From Vitrella brassicaformis (Eukaryota > Sar > Vitrellaceae): a stretch of DNA of 29,851 nt. Shown piece by piece: positions 1 to 9,879 of this stretch. Each line of letters starts with the position of its first letter. The stretch's first letter is position 1. Position numbers and translations under genes: made by a program. The notes below the pieces were generated by a model that saw only the letters and a program-made list of their open reading frames with translations, was not told the DNA's origin and searched no databases. The stretch lies in the NCBI GenBank assembly GCA_001179505.1, contig CDMY01000421.1, forward strand, positions 50,357 to 80,207, written 5' to 3'.

Positions 1-471
1 CCCCCCCCCCCCCCCCTCTTGCAGCTGTATGTGGGACACCCTAGCATGTGCGTAGGAAGGAGTATTGGTTGGTCGGCCGATCGGTAGTGTGTTGTGTGTG
101 ACTTGGGCGATATGATGTGATGCGATGCGATGCGATGCTGGTGTGTGTGTTGATGAGTCGGTTGTCAGTCGATGTGACTTGGGGTGATGTAGCTTGCAAG
201 GCAACCCCGGTGTTTGCCATGTGAATGCCGGATGGATGAATGTGATTTTCCCCAGGGAGGATCCCGTGCGTACCGAGACCTGTCACCATTCACACCGAAC
301 GAAACACGCCGGGCGATGTGTTCGACCGTTCCTCTTTTCAGAGAGAGCGGTTTCACGGGATGTCCTAAGCGGCCTCACGGCCAAGTCCTCTTTTCCACCT
401 GCGAGCTTGGCTTGCAGAACCGCCGTGCAGATCTTCCGTGTTCACGGCTCGTCCTCTCTCTGTCTGTCGAA
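1..471. other. 5' flank of the dioxygenase gene
   Basis: The window opens with a run of 16 C, which may mark a contig or gap edge. Tandem GATGC units follow at about 115-137. No exon is recognisable here. The reading frame of the first dioxygenase exon stays open back to an ATG at 214, but that upstream peptide resembles nothing I know. A promoter-like motif (CTGCGAGCTTGG, 399-410) lies about 60 bp before the chosen start at 472. Confidence 0.5.
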
Positions 472-2483
472 ATGCTGGCGCACCGCATCAGCAAGAGACT
501 CGCAGGAGTCATCACTGCGACAGCATCTCGCGCGCCCTCCCTCCCACGCATAGCCCTTCCCCCACACCGGCTGCAGAGGGCCGCCCTGCAGACACAATCA
601 CACACACAGACACAGACACAGACGGCCTCTCATCTGCCCTTTCCCGTCGTCGACGAGCACGCTGCCAGTGGTGGTGGTGTGGGTGTCAGTATCCACCTTG
701 CGAGCGGCGAGTGCCTGGCTCTGCACCCCCAGTGGCTGCGGGAGCGGTGCCGGTGCGACAAGTGCACCGACCAGCCCAGCAGGCAGCCCGTGGTGGATGT
801 CTTTATGCACAGTGGTGATGGCACAGATGGGACGACTGGTGTTGCCAACCATCGCCATCCTGTGGACATCCAGGCTGTGGATATTGTGGGCGACGACGGG
901 CGGGCGTTCGATGTGCACTTCACCGATGGCTGCAGGCAGGTATCGACTTACTGTAAGCAAGATGTGTGTGTGCGTGCGTGCGTCTTCATTGATTCATTCG
1001 ACGCGTTGCGTTGAATGGATGATGGAGATGGAGTTTCGTGTGTGTCTATGTGTATGTATGTAGGTGTATGAGGTGGACACCATTCTGGAGGAGGTGGCGG
1101 ACCCCAAGAACTTCGGCGTGCAGCTGGGCGCGTCAGTCAAACCGCTCCCCGAGCCAAAGCCATGGCCGCCACACAACGCATCACTCCAACAATACTCTTG
1201 CAAAGTAAGCCAACATTTGCGCCGCCCCAATTCCCCCTGTGCCACCCATGTCTGTCTGTCTATCTGTCTGTCTGTGTGTGCTGTCCATCCGTCAGGCGAT
1301 CAGCACAGATGAGTCCGCAATGGCCTCCGCATTGCACGATCTGCTGGAATCGGGTGTGGTGCTGATCAAGGACGTGCCGACGGTGGAGAACTACTCGCTG
1401 AAGCTGTTGAAGCTCATCGGGACGGTGCGGCACACCAACTGGGGACCGACCTTCCAGGTGCACACGGGGGTGCCGGGGATTGGCGAGGTGGACGATGCCG
1501 GGCAGGCTGACACGGCTTACACTGAGATGGTGAGGATGTGTGTGGGTGGGTGTTCGTGTCATGTGTGAGGGTGTGGTGTGTGTGATGCAGGCGATCCCGC
1601 CGCATGTGGACAACCCCTATCGCAACCCGATGCCGCAGTACCAGATACTGCACTGCCTCGTCAACCACTCCGAAGGCGGCGGGAACATACTGGTCCGATT
1701 AATCGACCGCTCCCTCCTTCTCACGCCCAACACACCACAAGAACACGGTTGTGGGTGCCTGTCTGTCTGTCAGGTGGATGCGATAGCGGTGGCAGAGGAG
1801 ATCCGCCGCCAGAGCCCCCGTGCATTCGACCTGCTGGCGTCGACCATCGTGCGGTGGGAATATGGGGGCGGCCTCACGCCATACATCCACTTCTCGCCAC
1901 ACATCACTCTCGACTACCGAGGGAGGGTAAGTGGATGAGTGGACGAGTGGAGAGAAAACGCCTCTCTCGTTATGTGTGTGGGTGTAGGTGAGCGGGATTG
2001 TGTACTCGAACAAGTCGGGAGGTTATGCGCCGCTGATGGCGAGTGTGGAGACGCAGGAGGCCTTCTACGAGGCCAAGGCGATGCTGGGGCGGCTGCTGAT
2101 GGACGACAGATTCCACCTCAAACACAGACTGGAGCCGGGCGACATGATCATCTTCTCTAACCTACGTACGCGTCGATGGAAGGGTGGATGGGTGGATGAG
2201 TGTGTGTGGGGATGGGTGGGGTCAGGTGTGCTGCACGCGCGAGAGACCATTACAAAGTCGGGAGAAAGATATGTGCAGGTCAGCAAGCGTCGCGGTGCCC
2301 TCTCACATGTGTGCATGTGTCAAGTGTGTGCATTGGTCTCTCTCTGTCTGTCTGTCTGTCTGTCTGTGTGTGTGTGTGTGTGTGTGTGGTATCGTATAGG
2401 GTTCTTACATTGACAACGACAGCGTGACGTCGACCTACCTGGGGCTGGTCCAAGGCACCAAGAAGCTCGATGCCTTACAATGA
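472..2483 (+). CDS. gamma-butyrobetaine / trimethyllysine dioxygenase family protein, mitochondrial
   Basis: A 2-oxoglutarate- and Fe(II)-dependent hydroxylase of the BBOX1/TMLH family (carnitine pathway), 470 residues. Eight exons join in phase: 472-939, 1064-1204, 1296-1529, 1591-1692, 1774-1926, 1988-2165, 2226-2278, 2400-2483. Residues 1-40 are rich in Arg, Ala and Ser with no acidic residue, like a mitochondrial presequence, and this favours the ATG at 472 over the one at 214. Around residues 77-98 is the family's N-terminal zinc domain, with a CxCxxC cluster (Cys93, Cys95, Cys98). The TauD-like core has the iron motif HVD (His286, Asp288) and the distal His429 in VLHAR. BBOX1 and TMLH cannot be told apart by eye. 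Human BBOX1 and TMLH are about 390-420 residues, so the extra length is mostly N-terminal. Intron 4 has a weak donor (GTCCGA), chosen because it restores the family alignment. Confidence 0.85.
2345..2388 (+). repeat. CTGT/TG microsatellite at an intron end
   Basis: A (CTGT)n tract runs into a (TG)n tract immediately before the last exon of the dioxygenase gene. It takes the place normally held by a polypyrimidine tract. Many introns in the window end the same way. Confidence 0.85.
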
Positions 2484-3280
2484 TAGACACAGTGGCGGGT
2501 GGGTGGTGGGAGGCGTTTAGATCGGTCGGGGGTTGGGGGTTGGGTCTTTTTGCTTACCTGCGTGCGTGCCTGCCTGCCCGCAAGATTGGCATCAGTCAGC
2601 ATTTGTTGATGGATCCTTCCGTCAGGGTGTGTTGTGTGTCTGCCTCATCTCATCTCATCTCTCTCTCTATATTTGTGGTTGTGGTGTGGTGTGGTGTGGT
2701 GTGTGCCGGTGTGTGGGCTTGGTGTGGTCGGGTTCTGTGCCATACGGAAACAGTGACTGGATTTGACCACACTACACCACACAATGCAGCCGAGCCGAGC
2801 AATAGAGATGTGAGGAAGGAAGCCAGAAACACACAACTGACTTGGCTGCCATTCCGTGCTGCAGTGCTGTGTCGTGGTCCGCCTGTGGATCTGGTGTGGA
2901 ACGGTTGCTCACGAGAGTGTGGCCATCTCTCGCCGATGCAGCCGTCACACACCGCCGGCACACGACGGAACACGACACACACACACGGCTACATATGTTT
3001 GGATGGACACCACGTGGCGTCTTTTTCCGTGATGTCTGTTTAGTTCAGTATGAGTGGCATTGACCGATCCATTCGTGTCGTTTTGCCCGAGTGTGGGAGG
3101 GGAGAGAGAGGAGAGGGATGGGGACGGTGTTCATCGGTCGTGGCCTGCGTACGATAAACGATGTCATGGCGTTTTGTACGTGGGATGGCGAACGTGTGTG
3201 AATGTCTCGTCTCGTCTTAAATCGGTCGGGTGCTTTCGCCTCACCCTTCGTGTTTGCCACAATGCAAGTGTCGTGGCCAG

Positions 3281-3296
3281 GTGACCGACCGGTCAC
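3281..3296. repeat. inverted repeat GTGACC-N4-GGTCAC
   Basis: Perfect 6-bp arms with a 4-nt spacer. It belongs to a group of three GTGAC/GTCAC palindromes within 360 bp of non-coding DNA. Confidence 0.6.
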
Positions 3297-3552
3297 AGAT
3301 GGCATGGACGTGTCGCAGCAGACACACGAGGGAGGTTCTGCCAATTCGTTGCTAACTTCGCTGTTGCCTTTCCTTTTGCCGCACGTCTGCATGTGGATGT
3401 GACGTGATGGCCATCTCATCCCCCTCCCTCCCTCCCTCCCTCGCAGACACACCTGTGGTGCATGTTGCTGTTGAATGGACATGCATATTGATATTGATGT
3501 TGATGTATTGGCGAACTGGGCTGGGCTCGATCAGTTTGTTGTCATGCGTATG

Positions 3553-3568
3553 TGTCACATGAGTGACA
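3553..3568. repeat. inverted repeat TGTCAC-N4-GTGACA
   Basis: Perfect 6-bp arms with a 4-nt spacer. Second member of the GTGAC palindrome group. Confidence 0.6.
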
Positions 3569-3622
3569 TTCCACACGGTCACGCGGACATCAAGATGACA
3601 CGCGACGCGTAAACAACAGAGT

Positions 3623-3642
3623 CCAGGTGACCTGTCACCTGG
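3623..3642. repeat. inverted repeat CCAGGTGAC-N2-GTCACCTGG
   Basis: Perfect 9-bp arms with a 2-nt spacer, the longest of the three GTGAC palindromes. It could be a dimeric protein-binding site. No function can be read from the sequence alone. Confidence 0.65.
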
Positions 3643-4019
3643 CAAGAAAGCTTTGGTGCATCCCTGCAGGCCCCCCCTTGTTGTCTGCATGGCGTGCTCA
3701 GAGTTCAAAATCCGATGCACACACGAACATGCAGAGATACACTCACACTCACACTCACACATGCACACGATGACCAAGAAGGGCACGTCGCATGAACGGC
3801 ACACATTCAGTGCACTAATGGATGGCATGGCAGAGGTCACGGGGTGGCGCCCAGTGGCACCAGGTAGAGTGGCTGTTGTGTTGTGTTGGTCGGCTGTTGG
3901 CCGATCGGATGGCTGGGTCGGTCGCGAGACTCACCAGGGAGCGGCTCAGCGACACACAGACATCCCCTTCTCTCTCTCTCCCTTGCCCATCAGTGGTCGC
4001 GGGCGTACGGACGGATCCC

Positions 4020-4039
4020 AGCTGAGCTGAGCTGAGCTG
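4020..4039. repeat. AGCTG tandem repeat
   Basis: Four 5-bp units of AGCTG. The inverse-complement repeat (CAGCT units) recurs at 14889-14909 beside the Sec66-like start codon. Confidence 0.8.
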
Positions 4040-4538
4040 CTTAATGCTGCGGGCGGCTGTCGACTTACGGGCAGTCTGCATGACCATTTGACACACACAT
4101 GGCACACACACAACCACATACATGTATGTCTCTCTCGGCACGTTTGGTCTCCTCGTGCATCGGGCATGTGTCGCCAGCGGCTGTGCATACCTACCGTGTT
4201 GGTGCGGTGTAGCTGACCGAGAGAGGGAGGAAGGGCTGGCAGCGGGGAGGCCACCACGTGTCGGGTGGCGGTGCAGTCCTGCGTTTCGTTTATAGTGAGG
4301 AGGTCGCTGGCGAACGGACCACTTCACCAGCTCCCGCACTCTCCTTCCGCCCGATTACTCGCACTCGCGTACTTTCATCGGCAGGCCACTCCCGTGCAGG
4401 AATGGTCTGTGACCGGGTGGTTTCTGATCACCGCAGTCGTCTCGTGCTTCTGCCTCAAGGGAAGAGTTCGGTAGAGGGGGGACAGTGGGGAGAAGGGGCA
4501 GGCGAAGAGGGTCAGAATCAGACACGAGTTATCCTCCA

Positions 4539-4569
4539 TCGTTCATATGAATATTCTCCATATGAACGA
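4539..4569. repeat. 11-bp perfect hairpin upstream of the phospholipase B-like gene
   Basis: Arms TCGTTCATATG (4539-4549) and CATATGAACGA (4559-4569) pair perfectly around an AT-rich 9-nt loop. The hairpin lies about 170 bp before the start codon at 4741, in a locally AT-rich patch of an otherwise GC-rich spacer. It could be a regulatory palindrome or a structured part of the 5' UTR. Confidence 0.7.
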
Positions 4570-4740
4570 CACTTCCCCCTCGCCCCATCCTGGAGATGAG
4601 GGGGTGAAGGTGTGGTTTCACGGAATTCCTAGCTCATGATGGATCGACGCCAAACTCATTGCAAGAGGAGCTGTGTTGCTGTGGAGCGTTTTACACAACA
4701 CAACCACGAGCGCGATGCAATATACTGAACAACTCATGAA

Positions 4741-7404
4741 ATGCGGTTCTGCAGCGGCAGACTGAAGAGCTGTGACCACCCCATGGGCCGCTTTGCCGCA
4801 CTCGCCTTGATCCTGTGCCTCATCACCGCTCCCAACGGTCTCTTCCCCTTGGCAGCGTCTGCCTCATCCCTCAGGCCACCCCGCCATCACAGCCATGGCC
4901 GGCACTACTCAGCAGCCCACCAACAGCATCTATCGTACCGGCCTGCAACCAACGAATGGGCGCTTGCACCGAGCAGCAGCGAGGGCCGCGACGGTGACCG
5001 TCCTCTCTACGATGTGGATGTGCCCTTTGATCTGTCTTCTTCTGAGGATGGCATCGACGCTGCCAAGGGCGTGACGGTCATGATGGACACGGAAAACCAT
5101 CGGCTGACGGTGGAGGAGGGGGTGCCTGACCACCACCATCACCACCACCACCACCACCACCACCACCAAATGACCGACGCAGTTGCGTGGGGCCGATATG
5201 AAGACGTTCTCGACGACACCGGGTGGACGTTTCTCTACGTTACGGCCACAGACAGCCCTATGGTCTCTTATGACGTCAGGGCCTACGCCGCCGGCTTCGT
5301 CGAAGGCCTCACAACCGCACACCGCATCACTGATTTCCACCACAACACGCAGCACATGATCCAGAAAGACCCGCACACCAAGACGGCCCTCGAGAAGGTC
5401 AGAAACGCCTTCAAAGACCGGCTGGAATACACCGAAGCGAAGACGCATTTCGGGAAGGCCGACATGATGCCGGCGGACCCCTATTGGCAGAACATCCGCT
5501 TTGGGCTGTATCAGCTGTGGGGCGTGCTGGACGGCTACAACACGGTGGCTGGGGCGAGGGAGAAGCCGCGGCTGACGATGATGGACATGCTTCTCATCAA
5601 CTCGGACGGCAACATGCCGGAACTGCTGCGAATCTACTCCAGCTATACCGGGCGTATGCATCAGGACCACCCCACCCCCACGCCCACAGCACCTGAGGGC
5701 CATCAGCAGCAGCAGCAGCAGCAGCCGCGGCCCCATGAAGAGCATGACGCGACCATCTCCTACTCGCCCTCGGCCAGCGGTCTTGTCAATCTAGCGGCGC
5801 TGCAGACCGACACACAGCACCAACACGCTTCCTTCAGCCCAGAGAGGGCCCACCTGCGGCTCATGGCCAGCCAGAAGGGCAGCAACGCCACAGCGAGACA
5901 CACAGAAACCGACAGAGGCGGCCTCCTGGATCTGTCGCACCCCTCTGTGGAGCGGGCGTGGCTGCGTCTGCAGCAGAGGTTTGGGCGGTGCAGTGCACTG
6001 GTGCGGCTGCTGCCTGGTAATGCTGACCTTCTGGTGGGGCACACCACATGGGCCGACTATTCCGAGATGGTGCGAGTATACAAGTAAGGGAGGAGAGCGA
6101 AACGGAATCACACACCACACACGGGATCGCAGTGTGTCTCCTCTCTCTCCTTGGTCGCTCGCAGGTATTACAACATCCCCTTAGGTCAGAAGGTCACCAG
6201 GATGGCTTTCTCCTCCTACCCTGGCTGCATCTCCAGCACAGACGAGTACTACCAGCTGCAAGACACGGGCCTCGCCGTCATGGAAACCACCATCACCAAC
6301 CTAAACCAAGACGCACACAACCTCCTGCCGGCCACGAAAACGGGCAGCAAGGCCTTCGACTTCCTGCATGTGATGGCGGTTAATCGGATGGCCGTCGACT
6401 CGGCGCACTGGGCGTCACTCTACATAGAGGACGCCCTGCAGACCGGCACTTATTCGTCTCAGTGGGTGGTGGTCGACATGAGGGCCTTCAAGCGTGGGAA
6501 GCGGCTGAAGGCCGGCACGCTCTGGGTGGCGGAGTGTGTGCCGGGGGCGTGCCAGATGGAAGACAAGTCTCATGCACTCAACACGGTGAGAGTGAGACAC
6601 ACGCGTGCACAGGGCGTCCATGTAAAGAGGTGTGTGTTTGTGTGTGCAGACGGGCTTCTTTGCGTCTGTCAACGTGCCCATGTCTGCCACTGTGCGGAGG
6701 GCGGCTGGGTACGACGCTGCGGAGGCCGAGTACGGTGTGGTGTACTCAGTCGACAACAACCCCCGGCAATTCATCCTAGCAGCAAAAGCCCCACATGCCG
6801 CAGACATGGCCGTACGCAGATAGAGAGAGACACCCCCACACCCCATCCATCCATCCATCCAGCCATCCATGTATGTCTCTCTGTGTGTGGCGTACAGTCA
6901 TTCCGCCAGCTGATGCGTCGGAACGAGGCGCCCCACGAGCACCCGAAGAACAACGGCTACGTCAGCCACCCAGGCCACGCCATATCGGCGAGATTCGATC
7001 TCGACCCCACCCTGCCGGTGCCCACGGGCGGCATAGACAGCAAGGTGGCCAACAAGTGCCTCTTCGACCACATGCAGTCACAAGTAGGCACGCGCGAAGG
7101 CACCCTGCAAGGAACCCCCCTCCCCCCACCCACCGCCGTACACACGGATGGATCGTCTCTCTTTGTGTGTGTATGTGTGTTCCAGATAATAAGTGGCCCG
7201 ACCACGGAGGGGAAGGACCTCTCTGCAACACCTCAGTGGCTGTGGCTGTTCTCATGGAAGAAAGCAGACGGCACGCCCCGCTTCCCCGGCTGGCCGCACG
7301 AGGGGCTGCCAAGTGAGTGGCATTTTTCGTGGGCGCAGACATCGCCCGATGGGTACTCATATGGCAGGTTTAGCCTCAAGGACGAATTGGAGACGTGTGC
7401 ATAG
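4741..7404 (+). CDS. phospholipase B-like protein (PLBD family), secreted or lysosomal
   Basis: A predicted Ntn-hydrolase-fold PLBD1/PLBD2-like protein of 776 residues. Exons: 4741-6083, 6165-6585, 6650-6811, 6898-7083, 7186-7404. A hydrophobic signal peptide (about residues 18-41) follows a second in-frame Met at residue 15 (4783), so either ATG may be used. Family blocks appear in order: the AAGFVEGLTT region (about 185-195), the nucleophile block starting at Cys417 (CSALVRLLPG), the FSSYPG...ETTI block early in exon 2, TGTYSSQW, then the SGPT and C-terminal Trp-rich segment. In the family, autocatalytic cleavage exposes this Cys as the N-terminal nucleophile. Members are usually 550-590 residues. 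The excess lies before Cys417 and includes a dozen His residues (5131-5166), a 7-residue Gln run (5704-5724) and Pro/His-rich linkers. The gene converges on the DUS2-like gene, 193 bp between stops. Confidence 0.9.
5131..5166 (+). repeat. CAC trinucleotide repeat coding for poly-His
   Basis: Twelve consecutive His codons, eleven CAC and one CAT, in exon 1 of the phospholipase B-like gene. The tract is in frame and lies in a poorly conserved region before the catalytic block. Confidence 0.9.
5704..5724 (+). repeat. CAG repeat coding for poly-Gln
   Basis: Seven consecutive CAG codons in the phospholipase B-like gene, inside a Pro/His-rich insertion before the nucleophile Cys. Confidence 0.9.
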
Positions 7405-7597
7405 GTGTTACATAGATTGCAATGGCAGACAGACCGTTGATTGAGAGAGATCGCATCGTTCATGTACATGACGCCGTCAATCAATGAGCTGTACAGTTCA
7501 CTCACTCACTGCACACATCTGTCTCAACAACCAAAACATCGAAAGCTCCCCCCCACCCCTCTTATCTTTCTGCTCCATCCATCCATCCATCCGCCTG

Positions 7598-9609
7598 TCA
7601 TGTCCCATTCTCACTCGCCCCGCCAGCACAAACCTCATCACCATCAACACCAGCATCCACATCAAGACGCCGCCGCTTTACCGGGTGGCCCTCCACGCCA
7701 TTCTCTTTCTGCTGCTGCTCTTCCCCTTCAGCAACACAACCACCACCACCACCACCAGCAGGAGCAGCAAATGTGAAAGCGTTGTCTTCAACGATCTCTC
7801 TCGCTCGGTAGTACTGGAGGGTGCACGCCGCCTGTGGGAGGGAGGGGGATATGGCGGAGTACCACTCGGCCAGGTCGAAGACGTCGCATATGTCCCGCGG
7901 GGATCGTGTCGCCTGCATGGCCTCGTTCCACTGGAGGTTGCCGTCTTGTGAGATCATCTGCAGCACCGTGTACTTGATGTTCTGGAAGACATGGCCAAGG
8001 GTAATGGCCTGACCACACACACACACACACACACACACACGAGCCCCATCCATCCATCCATCGATCTCTTTCTCTCTCACCCGTCTAATGTACTTCTGGA
8101 TGACCTCCAGCCTCGTTGGTGCGTCCGCCTCTTCAGGCAGAAATATGGCCGGATTCCACAGGGCCCCCCTGGCGATCATGAGGGAGTCGGCCCACCCGAC
8201 CTCCTTCCTGAACTTGTCGGCGCTCCTGCGCGTCATAAAGTCACCGTTGGCTATCAAAGGGATGGATAGACTCTCCTTCAGGGGCTGCACTCATTGAATC
8301 AATGAGACAGACAGACAACAGACAACGGCACACGAGTGACTATCTATCTCTTCTGCGTCAGTCAATGGTGGGTGGGGTGGGGAAGGCGCCTACTCGGAAG
8401 GAGTCCCATCTGGCGGCGTGGGCGGGGCGTTCGTGCTTCTCCTGCAAGACCAACAAGAGAGACAACACAACCAACACAATGCCTGCATATGACTCTCATT
8501 CTTGATTCCTCCTGGCACCCAGCCACCCACCCACCCTTGCGTGGACAGCTATCGCCGCGATGCCGCAGTCCTCGCACGAAAGGGCAAAGTCAATCGTCTG
8601 CACCACACAAACGCATCGCATGCATCGCATGACAAACAACAAACACAGGGAAGCACAAGTGAAGAATGGCGAATAGCGCAGCGCACCTTCTGCATGGTGT
8701 CGAGCAGTCGGATTTTGCAGGTGACGGGGCAGGGGAGGTTCCTGCGCAGCGTCTTGAGGATGTCAGTGGCCACCAGAGGAGTGCTCAGCAACGCGGCACC
8801 CATGCCGCCCTTCACCCTGATGATTGAATAAGTGGATGGACGAACTTTGTGGGCTGGCTCGTGTCGTGTTTGTGGTGTCTTTTGCCTACGAGAAGCTCTT
8901 GGGGCATCCCATGTTGACATCCACCGCACAGACGTCCTGCACGACCTTCTGTGCCCCGAGCAGCGCCTGAGTGGCGTCAGCAGTGCCTGCAGCATTCTCC
9001 CGCACCCTCCCTCTCAAGAGGACGTCGTTCGCCTGCCTCTGCCCGCGCCATCCCCCTTACCCAGCTGGAAGACGACTTTGCCCCTCTCCTCTCGGTTGGT
9101 GCTGAAGACGAAAGTGCCGTCTTTGCGGGATCTGTACTCGACGGTGTTGTAGGCGTCGTTGTAGGTCCGCACCGTTGACGATATCCTCCTGTCGATGATC
9201 TCCTCGCCGTATACCAAATCTGACGCGGCGGCAAAATATGTACACACACAGAAATACATGCATGGTGCATGGCGGATGGCTGTGTGGGCGGCTGGCTGGC
9301 TGCCAGTGGCTGGCTGGGGAAGCACATCCATTCCATTTTGCACCTGCGCCGTAAGAGAGGCACTCGAGCCGCATTGCCAGGTTTCCCGCATGCACCTACA
9401 GGCAGCATCAAAACATGCATAGCTGGCGTGTGTGTTATTTCGGTGCGTGTGGTGTGGTGTCAGCAGGTGTGGTGTGGTGTGATGTGGACTACAGGTGACG
9501 TCAGCAGCTGTACCATTGGCGCGAGGATGAGCTTTCCCCTGTAGTCCACATCAGGGTACGTGGCGTGATCTCTGTTGGTCTCGCGAGAGATCACCTCATC
9601 ATTCTCCAT
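7598..9609 (-). CDS. DUS2: tRNA-dihydrouridine synthase, DUS2 type
   Basis: A flavoenzyme that reduces uridine in tRNA to dihydrouridine, at position 20 in the DUS2/Smm1 family; 419 residues. Exons in transcript order: 9609-9514, 9395-9344, 9219-9061, 8986-8890, 8816-8687, 8597-8535, 8441-8394, 8284-8081, 8008-7598. Family blocks in order: KLILAPM (26-32), YGADLVYGEE, FQLGTADATQ, VDVNMGCPKSFS with the catalytic-type Cys130, VKGGMGAALL, PVTCKIR, GIAAIAVHAR (canonical VHGR), ERPAH, IPLIANGD, and ARGALWNP. The C-terminus is low complexity (Gly, Gln, KRRR) and lacks the double-stranded RNA-binding domain of animal DUS2, as in fungal Smm1. Intron 8 (8080-8009, 72 nt) is a multiple of three and stop-free, so its retention would insert 24 residues. 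It is divergent with SAR1. Confidence 0.92.
8017..8040. repeat. CA dinucleotide repeat in a DUS2 intron
   Basis: About twelve CA units, read as TG on the transcribed strand, just before the acceptor of the last DUS2-like exon. Confidence 0.9.
9480..9553. repeat. 16-bp inverted repeat spanning the first 5' splice site of DUS2
   Basis: The arms 9480-9495 and 9538-9553 are perfect complements (TGATGTGGACTACAGG and its inverse). The right arm is coding sequence of exon 1 (DVDYRG region). The left arm lies inside intron 1. The 42-nt loop holds the exon 1 donor at 9514/9513, so the pre-mRNA could fold the splice site into a hairpin loop. Confidence 0.8.
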
Positions 9610-9879
9610 CCTTCCGCTTCACAAACCACGAGAAGGCCCCCATTTTCCCTTTTGCCTCTTTTTCCCTCTTCCCACTGCGAGCTCAAGTTTCCTCCGAGCT
9701 GAGCTCGCGTTGACGTGGAGCGGGAAGGAAAAGAAGAAGGAGAGAGCCTTCCCCCAAGGGCAGGTTGCTGCTGCGTCAGGGGCACCCACTGATAAGGGTG
9801 TCGTCAAGAGTGCTTGTCAGTCATAGGCAGCCCACCCACGGCTGCGGACAGAGGACATCAGAGAGCGTCAACAGCCACC
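9610..9879. promoter_or_regulatory. divergent promoter region, DUS2 (-) and SAR1 (+)
   Basis: The two start codons are 270 bp apart and face away from each other. The spacer contains two copies of the recurring motif: CTGCGAGCTCAAG (9675-9687) and CTCCGAGCTGAG (9692-9703), 66-95 bp upstream of the DUS2 start. There is no obvious TATA box at the expected place. Confidence 0.55.

Larger units (their letters stand above)
2484..4740. other. 2.26-kb intergenic region, no supported gene
   Basis: The spacer lies between two + strand genes. Open frames here are short, repetitive and without recognisable domains, and I found no tRNA-like or rRNA-like segment. It contains GTGG/TGTGG repeats at about 2686-2705, a CCCT repeat at about 3421-3443, and CACTCA repeats at about 3738-3760. 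It also holds three GTGAC-based inverted repeats (3281-3642), an AGCTG repeat (4020-4039) and a strong hairpin (4539-4569). The 3' UTR of the dioxygenase and the promoter and 5' UTR of the phospholipase gene must lie inside it. Confidence 0.6.

Noticed and set aside
214-471. Upstream ATG of the dioxygenase exon 1 frame
   Set aside because: The extra 86 residues resemble nothing and would bury the clean mitochondrial presequence that begins at 472.
3045-3482. 145-codon minus-strand frame
   Set aside because: No domain, no consistent splice chain, repeat-rich sequence; treated as chance.
4258-4599. 113-codon + strand frame before the phospholipase gene
   Set aside because: It crosses the hairpin and has no recognisable content. 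More likely promoter or 5' UTR.
5131-5166. Poly-His run as an artificial affinity tag
   Set aside because: It is internal, uneven in codon use (one CAT) and part of a wider His-rich natural region.
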